From the NCBI RefSeq assembly GCF_025264645.1, contig NZ_CP073696.1, positions 2,294,001 through 2,358,000 of the forward strand: 64,000 bases of DNA, given 5' to 3'. The notes below the pieces were generated by a model. The model was not told the origin of the DNA. It saw nothing but the letters and a program-made list of their open reading frames with translations, and made no database searches. The DNA comes from Edaphobacter lichenicola. GTDB lineage: Bacteria; Acidobacteriota; Terriglobia; Terriglobales; Acidobacteriaceae. Position 1 is the stretch's first letter, and the number at the start of each line of letters is the position of its first letter. The position numbers were made by a program, and so were the translations under genes. Of the stretch, positions 46,694 through 54,772 are shown piece by piece.

Positions 46694-46924
46694 ATGCAAC
46701 AAACTCTGCGAACAAAGCTCTTGATCGGGATTCTCGCCGCTCTTACCGTAATTGGTGGAGTCCTGGCACACGAGCTTCAGGTAAGCAAAGAGACGGCAGC
46801 ATCAACAGCCAAGACCGCAGCCGAACGTGAGAAGGCAGCGCAGATCGATCGCGACGATAAAGCGGCTATCCAGAAGATCCGTGAGCGCAATGCTCGGAAA
46901 GCGACCACGGCTCCCAACCAATAA
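46694..46924 (+). CDS. Small membrane-anchored protein of the secretion operon
   Basis: 76 residues. One N-terminal helix (LLIGILAALTVIGGVLA) and a charged helical tail rich in Glu/Lys/Ala. GAGCGG precedes the ATG. In position it corresponds to TrbK/VirB7-like small proteins, but it has no lipobox cysteine, so I do not assign it. Confidence 0.6.
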   Translation: MQQTLRTKLLIGILAALTVIGGVLAHELQVSKETAASTAKTAAEREKAAQIDRDDKAAIQKIRERNARKATTAPNQ

Positions 46925-46968
46925 CCGTTCCATCTTCTAATACTCACTGAACAGAGGAGAAACCAAAC

Positions 46969-47901
46969 ATGATCCTCCACACGATGGCCTCCTCTGCTTT
47001 TTTCCTGCAGGCCGCCGCTACCGCCCCAGGGGTTGACTGGCTGTATCAGTTCACAAACAACCTCACTAATCTGACGACCCAGAACGGAGACGCGTTGTCG
47101 TCTGTGGGTATGTCCCTGCTTGCCTTTGTCAGCCTCATGAAGCTCGTTCGCATGGTGATTCACTGGAACACCTCGACGATGACGATCAGCCTCAATGCAC
47201 AACCTGTGCGGATTGGCGATTTGGTCGAGTTTCTATTGCAACTCATCATCTGCCTGCTGATCATCAACTACTGGACGACTCCGTTCCCAGGCGCAAGTTT
47301 CGGTTTCAATCATCTCTTCTCGTACTTCGCGCAAGTCATCGTTGCGGCCCTCGACCAAAACTCGCTGAATCAGTTACAGCAAGCTCTCAGCAACGCACTC
47401 AATAACACGCCGCAGCCCAGCTATCTCGCGCCGCTCGAAATCCTGACCTACATACTCGTCTACATCTTCGTAGGGCTTGCGGGCGGAATTCTCTTTCTCA
47501 TCAACTGCTCTTCCTTCATCTTCTACGGCGTCGCGGCTCTCTTTGGACCCATCTTCGTACCTCTTTTGATGTCGCGTACCTTTCGCGGCAAGTTCTACAA
47601 CTTCGTCGATGTTCTGCTGAGCTTCGCGATGATTCGGGCTGTTGCCGCCGCCTTCATCTTCGTGTGGTCAGGATTTCTTGTGTCGTTTCTTCAGCAGACC
47701 TTCAACGGCGACTATTCGCTTCCCATGTGGATCGCGAACCTGTACGGAGTGATCGCCGTCTTCATTGCATTCATCCTCAATATGACGATGGTGCCAACCA
47801 TCACCCAGACGCTATTCGGCGGCGGTTCCGGCGCTGCCGGAAGAGTCGCGCAATTTGCTGAGGCCGTGCTCATTCGGGCGGCCGCAATAGGAGCTGCCTA
47901 A
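46969..47901 (+). CDS. VirB6/TrbL-like inner membrane channel protein
   Basis: 310 residues with about six to seven membrane helices (for example LVEFLLQLIICLLIINYW, LTYILVYIFVGLAGGILFLI, IRAVAAAFIFVWSGFLV, VIAVFIAFILN) and the central GPIFVPLLMSRTFRGKFYNF segment typical of TrbL/VirB6. GAGGAG precedes the ATG. It forms the inner-membrane part of the DNA or protein channel. Its stop TAA shares a base with the next ATG. Confidence 0.78.
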   Translation: MILHTMASSAFFLQAAATAPGVDWLYQFTNNLTNLTTQNGDALSSVGMSLLAFVSLMKLVRMVIHWNTSTMTISLNAQPVRIGDLVEFLLQLIICLLIINYWTTPFPGASFGFNHLFSYFAQVIVAALDQNSLNQLQQALSNALNNTPQPSYLAPLEILTYILVYIFVGLAGGILFLINCSSFIFYGVAALFGPIFVPLLMSRTFRGKFYNFVDVLLSFAMIRAVAAAFIFVWSGFLVSFLQQTFNGDYSLPMWIANLYGVIAVFIAFILNMTMVPTITQTLFGGGSGAAGRVAQFAEAVLIRAAAIGAA

Positions 47902-48149
47902 TGTTTGCAATGATCTGGGCTTATCTCTGCGTTCCCCGCCGATTCCGCTTCATTGCCAGGTGGATTGCCGTTGGCTTTGTACTCGTGGTTGTGGTCTTGG
48001 TACTTATCCTTTTCGCCCGGATCATTCTCACAATGCCCATCAATCATGGAAACCCGTTCCGCCCGGAATCCCATCAGCCAATGTCGCCAGACTTTATTAA
48101 GCATCATCTGCACAGTGGCGCAACGCTAAGGAGAGTTCATGAAGACTGA
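47901..48149 (+). CDS. Small single-helix membrane protein
   Basis: 82 residues: a positively charged start (CVPRRFRFIARW), one strong helix (about residues 22-44, VGFVLVVVVLVLILFA) and a short outside tail. Overlaps VirB6 by one base and VirB8 by 11 bases, so it belongs to the same transcript. No family recognised. Confidence 0.6.
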   Translation: MFAMIWAYLCVPRRFRFIARWIAVGFVLVVVVLVLILFARIILTMPINHGNPFRPESHQPMSPDFIKHHLHSGATLRRVHED

Positions 48150-48945
48150 AGCCCTTACACCCAATGAGGTTCTGCTCACTGACGAAATTGCAAACGAGAA
48201 GTATGTTGGATTCTATGCGGAACGCAAGATGAGTCGGCTTGTCATCACGGCAGGGAGTGTCTTGCTCCTCGGCTCATTTGGCGTGATCGTTTCGCTCGCA
48301 CACCGACCCGTTCAAACCCGCTACATTCGCATCGACGAGATGGGCAAAGCGACCGCAATACAGTATTCCGATCTGGCCTATTCACCGCGCGAGGGAGAGG
48401 TTCGCACGTACCTCACCGACTGGGCCAACTACCGATTCACCATCAATCGAGAGACGATCTCAAAGAAGTATCCGATGAACTATTACTTCCTTTCGGCGCA
48501 GCTTGCGAATCAATACATGGCCGAGGACAATGCGGCTCATCTCGTCTCTCAGGTGCTGGGTAATCAGATCGAACAGAGCGACGTTGAGATCGATGGCGTA
48601 ACAATAACTTCGATGTCACAGGAGACAGTCAAAGACGCCCCCATTGCGCGTGGCACGGCGCTGGTCAATATCACAAAGATTTACTCTCCGCGCAACTCCA
48701 GACAGCCGCGCAAAGAGCATTGGGTTCTCTCCGTCACCTACTACCTCAATCCGGCGCAGGTGAGTCTCGCTGCGCAGACCTTTCCGCAGTTCGAGACCAT
48801 CAATCCGCTTGGGCTAACCATCACTGAGTTTCATGAGAACAGGCTGTCGGTTGAACCGATCGATCCCGCCTCCTCTCCTCAAATTGCTTCGGCTCCTGCA
48901 ATGACCGTTCCGGCCACTGCACGCCCGACCGGGGTGAGCCGATGA
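48139..48945 (+). CDS. VirB8/TrbF-like conjugal transfer protein
   Basis: 268 residues: short cytoplasmic start, one helix (about residues 36-56, LVITAGSVLLLGSFGVIVSL) and a periplasmic domain with YIRIDEMGKATAIQYSDL, WVLSVTYYLNPAQ and INPLGLTITEFHENR, the VirB8 fold ending. AAGGAG is 6 bases upstream. VirB8 nucleates the core channel. Its stop overlaps the virB11 ATG by 4 bases. Confidence 0.8.
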   Translation: MKTEALTPNEVLLTDEIANEKYVGFYAERKMSRLVITAGSVLLLGSFGVIVSLAHRPVQTRYIRIDEMGKATAIQYSDLAYSPREGEVRTYLTDWANYRFTINRETISKKYPMNYYFLSAQLANQYMAEDNAAHLVSQVLGNQIEQSDVEIDGVTITSMSQETVKDAPIARGTALVNITKIYSPRNSRQPRKEHWVLSVTYYLNPAQVSLAAQTFPQFETINPLGLTITEFHENRLSVEPIDPASSPQIASAPAMTVPATARPTGVSR

Positions 48946-49910
48946 GCTGGGATTTGGTACTGGGTTTCTTCCCCGAAGAAGTGCAGAAGCTGATTCTCGA
49001 CGCCACCATCTCGGACCTCATGATCAATGGCACCACTGGCGTGTACGCGGATCGCAACGGTGTCGTGGAACAGATCCCGCTTTCGTCTGCATTGACGACC
49101 GAAACGCTGCTTGCGGCAACCCAGCAGATTGCGCGGAAGCTGGGGCAGAACCTCTCGGATCAGAACCCTATTCTGAACACACGACTTCCCGATGGCTCAC
49201 GCGTTGCCGTCGTCGGACCGCCCGCGTCCATCAACGGCATCACCATGACGATCCGCAAATTCAATTACTGGTTTACGTCGGATCAACTGATCGCTTCCGG
49301 CAGTCTTCCCGTCAGCGTGCGGGATGTCGTCATCAAGTTGATGGTCGATAGGAAGAATGGCATCATCAGCGGCGGAACCGGCAGCGGGAAGACAACTCTG
49401 ATGAAAGCGCTCCTCGATCACGTCCCCCAGCATGAACGCCTGGTTGTCATCGAACAACCGGCGGAGCTGAAGATATCGCAGCCCAACGCAATCCGCTGGG
49501 AGGCTGTAGAAGCGATCCCGGGGCAGGTTGCCATCACGCCAAGCCAGCTTTTGGCTGCTGCGCTTCGCCACCGTCCCGACCGCATCATCATGGGTGAGAT
49601 ACGCGATGAGTGCGGCTACGACCTGCTGCAGGCGATGAATACCGGCCACGGCGGGACTCTTTCGACCATCCACGCAAAGTCAGCGTGGGACGCTCTCAAT
49701 CGCCTGTCCGATTTGGCCTTGAGTGCCAGACCAAATCTCAACCATGCGTTCGTGCGTTCAGAGACCGCGGAGGCGATCGACTTTGTTCTGTACTGCGAAC
49801 GCGATCCTACGGGGCGACGCCGAGTTCGCGAGCTGATCACCGTGGCTGGATATAGTCAGGCGGACCAGAGCTTCCAGACGGAGGACATCTATCGTGCTTC
49901 AGCAGCCTGA
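48942..49910 (+). CDS. VirB11/TrbB-like secretion ATPase
   Basis: 322 residues. N-terminal domain with SDLMINGTTGVYADRNGVVEQ, then the RecA-like core: Walker A GGTGSGKTTLMK (about residues 145-156), Asp/Glu box (VVIEQPAELKI), Walker B RIIMGEIRDECGYDLL and histidine box GHGGTLSTIHAKS. A cytosolic hexameric ATPase that powers pilus assembly or substrate export. Complete, with all catalytic motifs intact. Last gene of the virB5-virB11 run. Confidence 0.88.
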   Translation: MSWDLVLGFFPEEVQKLILDATISDLMINGTTGVYADRNGVVEQIPLSSALTTETLLAATQQIARKLGQNLSDQNPILNTRLPDGSRVAVVGPPASINGITMTIRKFNYWFTSDQLIASGSLPVSVRDVVIKLMVDRKNGIISGGTGSGKTTLMKALLDHVPQHERLVVIEQPAELKISQPNAIRWEAVEAIPGQVAITPSQLLAAALRHRPDRIIMGEIRDECGYDLLQAMNTGHGGTLSTIHAKSAWDALNRLSDLALSARPNLNHAFVRSETAEAIDFVLYCERDPTGRRRVRELITVAGYSQADQSFQTEDIYRASAA

Positions 49911-50442
49911 TCGTCAGGCTTCCCGCTAGAAAACCACACCCGAATCGAGGTCACTCCGATGTCCCTACATGCTGCCAAGACGGCTGCACAGCCTAACTCG
50001 TCTCTGAAAGCGCCCAGCGTGTCGTTCCTGAGCGTAGAAGCGCACAACAATCCGTGTGCGATGCCGGCCTTCTGTGGACACCTAACCGCTCGAAGGAAGG
50101 CTGCGGTTGAGGCGGACTTCCTTCGCCGAGATAGAGAGAATGACTTCGGTGCATCGGGGAGTATTCCGCCTCGTATCCCGTCCTCTACTCGGGGTCACGC
50201 TTCGGGGCCAAACCGGCGCCCTGCGGCTCGGCGTCGTTCTGCTTCGCTTTCAGCGCCCCTGCGGGGTCTCGGTTCCTCCCAAAAGAAGTTTGAGAACAGC
50301 GGCAAAGAACGCCGCACAAACTTCGTTCGGGCCCCGCCAAGAAAGCACTCCTTGGCACTTGGGAGCCGGGCCCACTCGCTTGGCTTCGCCTAGTGTGACC
50401 CGAGCAGGATACGGGAAATTCAACGAAACGGAGATCACCACC
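49911..50442. other. Non-coding region between virB11 and ssb bounded by imperfect inverted repeats
   Basis: 530 bases. A frame at 49959-50393 is open but low-complexity basic and I do not accept it with confidence. Sequence at 50172-50200 (CGTATCC, CTACTCGGGGTCAC) recurs inverted at 50394-50417 (GTGACCCGAGCAGGATACG), enclosing about 190 GC-rich bases. This may be a structured DNA or RNA element such as a transfer or priming origin, or a leader for ssb. Confidence 0.4.
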
Positions 50443-50817
50443 ATGTACTCAAACAAAGTCACCCTCATCGGATTCCTCGGCAAAGACGCAGAGGTTCGCT
50501 CCAACAACGACCGCAGCCTGACCACTCTCTCGCTGGCGACCAAGTCTTCCTACAAGAAGGACGGCAAGTACATCGAACACACCGAATGGCATCGTTGCGT
50601 TGCTTTCGGGAAGCTCGGAGAATTCGCTGCCACGCTCAAGAAGGGCGCTCATATCCAGGTCGAAGGCGAGTTGCGTAGCCGTAAGTACGACAGCAAGAAG
50701 ACCAACTCGGAACAGACCATCTGGGAGATCCGGGTGAGTTCGATTCTCAAGCTGGATCGCGCTGCCAAGGCTTCGGCGGAAGACGAAGAAGATGTCACCG
50801 AGGAAGAGGCCGCATAG
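50443..50817 (+). CDS. ssb: Single-stranded DNA-binding protein
   Basis: 124 residues from ATG 50443 (CGGAG 8 bases upstream); the longer frame from 50107 is a read-through of the leader. OB fold: NKVTLIGFLGKDAEV, TTLSLATKSSYK, HTEWHRCVAFGKLGE, KKGAHIQVEGELRSRKY, WEIRVSSILKL. A short acidic tail (EDEEDVTEEEAA) replaces the long linker of chromosomal SSBs. Such element-encoded SSBs support conjugation and replication. It ends before a clear hairpin. Confidence 0.88.
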   Translation: MYSNKVTLIGFLGKDAEVRSNNDRSLTTLSLATKSSYKKDGKYIEHTEWHRCVAFGKLGEFAATLKKGAHIQVEGELRSRKYDSKKTNSEQTIWEIRVSSILKLDRAAKASAEDEEDVTEEEAA

Positions 50818-50834
50818 GCCGCTTCCGTGACTGG

Positions 50835-50860
50835 AGAAGCCCGTCAACCACCGGGCTTCT
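50835..50860 (+). terminator. Hairpin after ssb
   Basis: AGAAGCCCG / CGGGCTTCT, a perfect 9-base stem with an 8-base loop, 18 bases after the stop. Only a few T follow. Likely terminator of ssb transcription. Confidence 0.6.
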
Positions 50861-50919
50861 TACTCTGCTAACCGCCCATCCGATCGAGTTCTATCCATCC
50901 CCCACAAGTGAGGTATTGC

Positions 50920-51855
50920 ATGAACGGAATTGCTACAGACTTTCTAACCCGTTGCTTCGCTCCGGGTGACACCATTGCTCTCCTGCTTCGCAATGAGAGC
51001 ACGGCCACGACGCAACAGCGCGTCGTGGGTTTGGAGCGTGCGCTCGCGCCCCGTTACCGGGGTTGGCTCGCTCATGAGAATCACAGCGGAACGAACATTT
51101 ATGTCGCGGCGAATCCGCTCCTTGCAGGTAGCCGGAGACGTACTAAAGACTGCATCGCCTCTGTTCGCCATCTTTATATAGATATCGACGTGAATGGAGA
51201 GGCCCGGCTAGCTGCGCTCCGAGCCTCCGACCTCGTGCCGGAGCCAAACATTGTTGTCTCGACATCACTTGGCAAATACCAGGTGCTTTGGCGTGTAGAA
51301 GGCTTCGACTTCTACACCCAGGAGATGACTCTCAAGCTGTTGACACTGGCGTTCCACGCTGACATCTCCTGCACTGACTGCAACCGTGTTCTCCGTATCC
51401 CTGGATTCCGCAATTGCAAGTACGATCCTCCGCAACTTGTCACAGTCGAATACGTCGCTGATGCGACGTATCAGCCAGACGATTTTCGTCTGTACACCCT
51501 GCGTGAGGCCGCCTGCATTCCGCCCATCCGCACTCAATACCGGCGTCTGGACATGCACACGCATTCCGAGCACGATTGGGCGTGGGTGTCCGATGAACTT
51601 GCTCACGGCAAAGACGCCGTGATGCTCACCCAAGAGCTAGCTTCGCGCCGCTCCGACAAGCCCAATCCCACTTACTATGCACAGCGCACCGTAGACATGG
51701 CCTCGGCGCGTCTCTGGCTGCTTGAAGGAACCGACATCGAGGACGTGATTACGTCGCTTGAAAAGCGCCGCCAGGTTGAGATCCCAGGCGCAACTTGCTC
51801 CGCTCGTGCGCGGGAGATCGCTGCCACAGCACAGCGGATGATCGCCCGCAAATAG
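50920..51855 (+). CDS. RepB-like DNA primase / replication protein
   Basis: About 311 residues from ATG 50920, chosen because GTGAGG lies 8 bases upstream (a GTG four codons earlier is possible). The archaeo-eukaryotic-type primase pattern is visible: HLYIDIDVNGEARLAAL (metal-binding DxD), VVSTSLGKYQVLWRVEGF, FHADISCTDCNRVLRIPGFRN. Such RepB primases synthesise primers on plasmids and conjugative elements. Downstream, a small gene begins 33 bases later but is cut. Confidence 0.8.
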   Translation: MNGIATDFLTRCFAPGDTIALLLRNESTATTQQRVVGLERALAPRYRGWLAHENHSGTNIYVAANPLLAGSRRRTKDCIASVRHLYIDIDVNGEARLAALRASDLVPEPNIVVSTSLGKYQVLWRVEGFDFYTQEMTLKLLTLAFHADISCTDCNRVLRIPGFRNCKYDPPQLVTVEYVADATYQPDDFRLYTLREAACIPPIRTQYRRLDMHTHSEHDWAWVSDELAHGKDAVMLTQELASRRSDKPNPTYYAQRTVDMASARLWLLEGTDIEDVITSLEKRRQVEIPGATCSARAREIAATAQRMIARK

Positions 51856-51888
51856 ACCTCCCATTCCACCGCCTAAAGGAGAAGCAAA

Positions 51889-51962
51889 TGCCACTACTCG
51901 AAGTCGTCCAAACTCGCCAGATCAGCGCTTCCATTCGGCTGACTGATTCCACCGCTAACCAG
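51889..51962 (+). pseudogene. N-terminal stub of a small element gene
   Basis: ATG 51889 (AAAGGAG 7 bases upstream) reads MPLLEVVQTRQISASIRLTD and a few more residues, then the sequence becomes the truncated end of an integrase gene. The good ribosome site and abrupt junction show that a real gene was cut after about 25 codons. Confidence 0.5.
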
Positions 51963-52585
51963 AGCACCTTGGTCGTGATCGGACGGCTCGAGGTATGCCA
52001 CCGGTTGCCGGGAAACAACCACTCGGTCGGCTTATGCTGAAGCCCGCGCCAGTAGTTACGCAACGCTTCGAGAAGCACCGGACTCAGCATCACGTCGCGG
52101 TCCTTGCGTCCCTTGCCTCCGCGAATGTGGACCACCATCCGCTGGCTGTCGATGTCCGCCAACTTCAGGCGAGCTACTTCCGCCCGGCGTGCACCGGTTG
52201 CATAAAGCGTCATGATCAGGATGCGCTGAAAGGGCGTCTCGGTCGCAACGATCAGACGCCCAACCTCCTGCTGACTGAGGATCTCCGGAAGGCGGAGTAC
52301 CTTCTTCGGGTAGGGCGTCTCGGCTGCACTCCAGCCTCGCTTCAAAACCTGGATATAAAGGAAGCGCAATGCAGCCAGCCGTTGCGTGACGGTGTTCGGA
52401 GCCAGCTTCCAGGTGCGGAACATCGCAGCCTGGTACTGGCGAATGTGGTCCAGGCCGAGCTTGTCTGGCGAACAACGGAAGTGCTGTGCGAAGTGCTCGA
52501 CAGTGCGGATGTAACTGCGAATGGTTCCAGGAGCGTAGTTGCGCCGCTCCAACTCTTCCAGCATGATCTGACGTAGATGGGTCAC
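51963..52585 (-). pseudogene. XerC/IS91-associated tyrosine recombinase, truncated
   Basis: From ATG 52585: HLRQIMLEELERRNYAPGTI, the SAM-like core-binding domain, then the catalytic domain with ATGARRAEVARLKLADID (Arg) and VHIRGGKGRKDRDVMLS. The protein breaks off after FPGNRWHTSSRPITTKVLW, before the H-x-x-R, His and Tyr motifs. The frame stays open to 51749 but that tail is antisense of the primase gene. The relic type travels with IS91-like transposases; it ends inside the small element gene. Confidence 0.8.
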
Positions 52586-52715
52586 AGAGAATCCTCCTTC
52601 TCTGCGACAAACGCTAGATCATCACCTTAAGCCCATGCCCAGCACACGCGAACGCGTCCGCCGCACAGCGGCTTCGTTCAAGTCGGCATATCGTCAGTAA
52701 ACAATTCTGTCGCGA

Positions 52716-54032
52716 CTAGCAGTTCTCTTCGCCAAGCAATAATGGCGCATCGGTCATGCCCCAGTCTTGCGGCGTCCCCTCTTCCAGCCGAAAGTTATTG
52801 AGTCCGATGCCGACTAACCGATAGAGCTGTTCAGGTGACAGATCGACTCTGTCACGTAACGCCAGCGCGATGTTCAGGAAACTCTCGAAACTTGGAATCG
52901 GGCCGCGCGAAGTCAGGCATCGTGTCAAAGATTGGAACTCCTTCGTCTTCAGCTTAAGCACGACCGTCTTGGCTTCGCGTGCATTCTCTTTCGAGGCGTT
53001 CCAAACCTTCTCGGCTAATCGCCGAATGTGCGCTTCGCATTCCGCCAGCGGGATGTCGTCTGGGAACGTGTCCTCGGCAGAAATTTGTTTCCGCATGCGG
53101 TTGGAGACGACAGGATTGTGGTCAATCCCGCGTGCCAGTTCGTAGAGTCGCTGCGCATAGCTGCCAAACTCCTGCTCCAAGGACGCAAGTTCCATCGCGT
53201 AGATATCGCCAACGAGTTTGATTCCGGCTTTCGCCATGCGGGCCTCAGTCACTTTGCCGACGCCGGGAATGCGGCCCACTGGGAGCATGAGCAGGAACGC
53301 CTGCACCTCATGAGGCTGAATCACGAACTGGCCGTTTGGCTTGCGCCAATCCGAGGCAATCTTCGCCAGGAATTTATTAGGAGCCACGCCTGCCGAGGCC
53401 GTGAGCTGCAATTCGTCCCATATCTGTTGCCGGATCGTCTTCGCAACCAGCGTGGCGGTGGGTATGCCTGTTTTGTTCTGCGTGACATCGAGATATGCCT
53501 CATCCAGAGATAACGGTTCGACAGCATCGGTATGCCGCTGAAAAATCTCCCGTACCGCCTGCGATGCTGCTTTGTAGCGCACAAAGTCGGGTGGAACAAA
53601 GACTGCTTCCGGGCACAACCGCTCTGCGCTCACCGCAGCCATCGCGGACCTCACTCCAAAACGCCGCGCCTCATAGGAAGCCGCGCAGACGACCGAGCGT
53701 TTTCCTTTCCACGCCACAATCACGGGACGTCCGCGAAGGCTTGGATCGTCGCGTTGTTCAACGGAAGCGTAGAAGGCAGCCATGACGCGAGTGTACTGAT
53801 AGAGACAGGCTCCCGGAGGCAGACCACGTAGCGACGCTTCCACCCCACGAACACGAACGTCCAAGTCCTCGTCGGTCCTGCTCTCTTCGTCGATCCCAAC
53901 CAGGGAGAAGAGGCAACCGTATCCGCCGCCCTTGAGCGCGAAGATATTTTCGCTAACGAAGTATGACAGCGGAATGATCCCTGTCGCTGCTCCGGCTTTC
54001 GTGAACCACGGTGCGTTATTTTCGCGGGTCAT
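52716..54032 (-). CDS. VirB4/TrbE N-terminus fused in frame to DNA polymerase IV lacking its first residues
   Basis: 438 codons, continuous. Residues 1-84 (FVSENIFALKGGGYGCLFSL, GIDEESRTDEDLD, CLYQYTRVM) are the start of a VirB4/TrbE ATPase and follow virB3 as expected. From residue 86, AFYASVEQRDDPSLRGRP, SYEARRFGVRSAM, SLDEAYLDVT, SAGVAPNKFLAKIASDWRKP, GIPGVGKVTEARM are DinB through to its little-finger domain. The catalytic Asp of HVDMD is replaced by Val (RVMA), so only the SLDE pair of the metal triad remains. Junction at 53778/53779. Probably a rearrangement product without polymerase or secretion activity. The missing DinB start is at 45583-45660. Confidence 0.85.
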   Translation of the reverse strand: MTRENNAPWFTKAGAATGIIPLSYFVSENIFALKGGGYGCLFSLVGIDEESRTDEDLDVRVRGVEASLRGLPPGACLYQYTRVMAAFYASVEQRDDPSLRGRPVIVAWKGKRSVVCAASYEARRFGVRSAMAAVSAERLCPEAVFVPPDFVRYKAASQAVREIFQRHTDAVEPLSLDEAYLDVTQNKTGIPTATLVAKTIRQQIWDELQLTASAGVAPNKFLAKIASDWRKPNGQFVIQPHEVQAFLLMLPVGRIPGVGKVTEARMAKAGIKLVGDIYAMELASLEQEFGSYAQRLYELARGIDHNPVVSNRMRKQISAEDTFPDDIPLAECEAHIRRLAEKVWNASKENAREAKTVVLKLKTKEFQSLTRCLTSRGPIPSFESFLNIALALRDRVDLSPEQLYRLVGIGLNNFRLEEGTPQDWGMTDAPLLLGEENC

Positions 54033-54276
54033 AGTAGCTCCTCTGCTTTAGGCTCAGAGACCAGAGTTGAAACATCTTGGGGTGCTTGCGAACAACCAGC
54101 CACGCGCCGATTAGCAGCGCGGGAAAGCTGAAGATGGCGAGCCATTTGAAGCCAGCGAGGAAAACCGTCACCGTGACGAAGACAATGGACATCCACGCTG
54201 ACAGTTCGAGACCTAATTTGGTCCTGGGTCGATTCAGTGCGCCATTGATTGGTAACGGTTCTCCACGCCTGGTCAT
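54016..54276 (-). CDS. VirB3/TrbD-like conjugal transfer protein
   Basis: 86 residues: a short basic start (ALNRPRTKLGLELSAW), two close membrane helices (about 31-60, IVFVTVTVFLAGFKWLAIFSF and ALLIGAWLVV), then HPKMFQLWSLSLKQRSYYDP, the usual VirB3 ending. The stop lies 17 bases inside the VirB4-DinB chimera, and virB2 lies 13 bases upstream. Small inner-membrane partner of VirB4. Confidence 0.75.
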   Translation of the reverse strand: MTRRGEPLPINGALNRPRTKLGLELSAWMSIVFVTVTVFLAGFKWLAIFSFPALLIGAWLVVRKHPKMFQLWSLSLKQRSYYDPRK

Positions 54277-54289
54277 GTCGATGTACCTC

Positions 54290-54667
54290 CTACATCGACT
54301 GTCCGGTCAGAGAGCCAATCCAACCGGCTCCCCAGCCGAGCACTCCGGCGCCGAACAGCGCACCAAAGAGTCCTGGAATAGCGTCCTGAAATCGTCCGCT
54401 CATCATGCGGATTCCGGCGAAGATGAGTCCGCCGAAACAGATGACAGCGCCTGCGTATACAGCGAAGGTTTTAAAGGTTCCCATTAAAGTCTGGGCTCCC
54501 GAGAAGTCAATCGTCCCTTGCGCGTGGGCGACGCTCGAAAGGGCTAGGACAATAACCATTGGAGCTAGGGCTCTAGTCTGATGGAACTGTGAACTGGTTA
54601 GGAGCTGCGTTAGTCTTCTGAAATGAGCAATGCTATTGAAAATGGATATGCGTCTTTTGTGACCCAT
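54290..54667 (-). CDS. VirB2/TrbC-like pilin subunit
   Basis: 125 residues: a long basic leader, a signal helix (APMVIVLALSSVAHA) and two mature helices (GTFKTFAVYAGAVICFGGLIFAG and PGLFGALFGAGVLGWGAGW) with short Gly-rich turns, the VirB2/TrbC plan. First gene of virB2-virB3-virB4' on the minus strand, opposite to virB5-virB11. Confidence 0.75.
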   Translation of the reverse strand: MGHKRRISIFNSIAHFRRLTQLLTSSQFHQTRALAPMVIVLALSSVAHAQGTIDFSGAQTLMGTFKTFAVYAGAVICFGGLIFAGIRMMSGRFQDAIPGLFGALFGAGVLGWGAGWIGSLTGQSM

Positions 54668-54772
54668 CGGTACCCTCCGTCGACTGGTTTCAGTCGGAAT
54701 GTGCTGTGATCATGAGGGTCTGAAACGTGCGTGTCTAATACGTTCTATTTATCGGGCGATACCTCTCAAATA

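Noticed and set aside
49959..50393. 144-codon frame between virB11 and ssb
   Set aside because: Arg/Ser-rich low-complexity peptide without known motif; weak ribosome site. Left as non-coding, though the first ~50 codons could be real.
50107..50442. Extended N-terminus of SSB
   Set aside because: OB fold and ribosome site begin at 50443; the extension lies in the repeat-framed leader.
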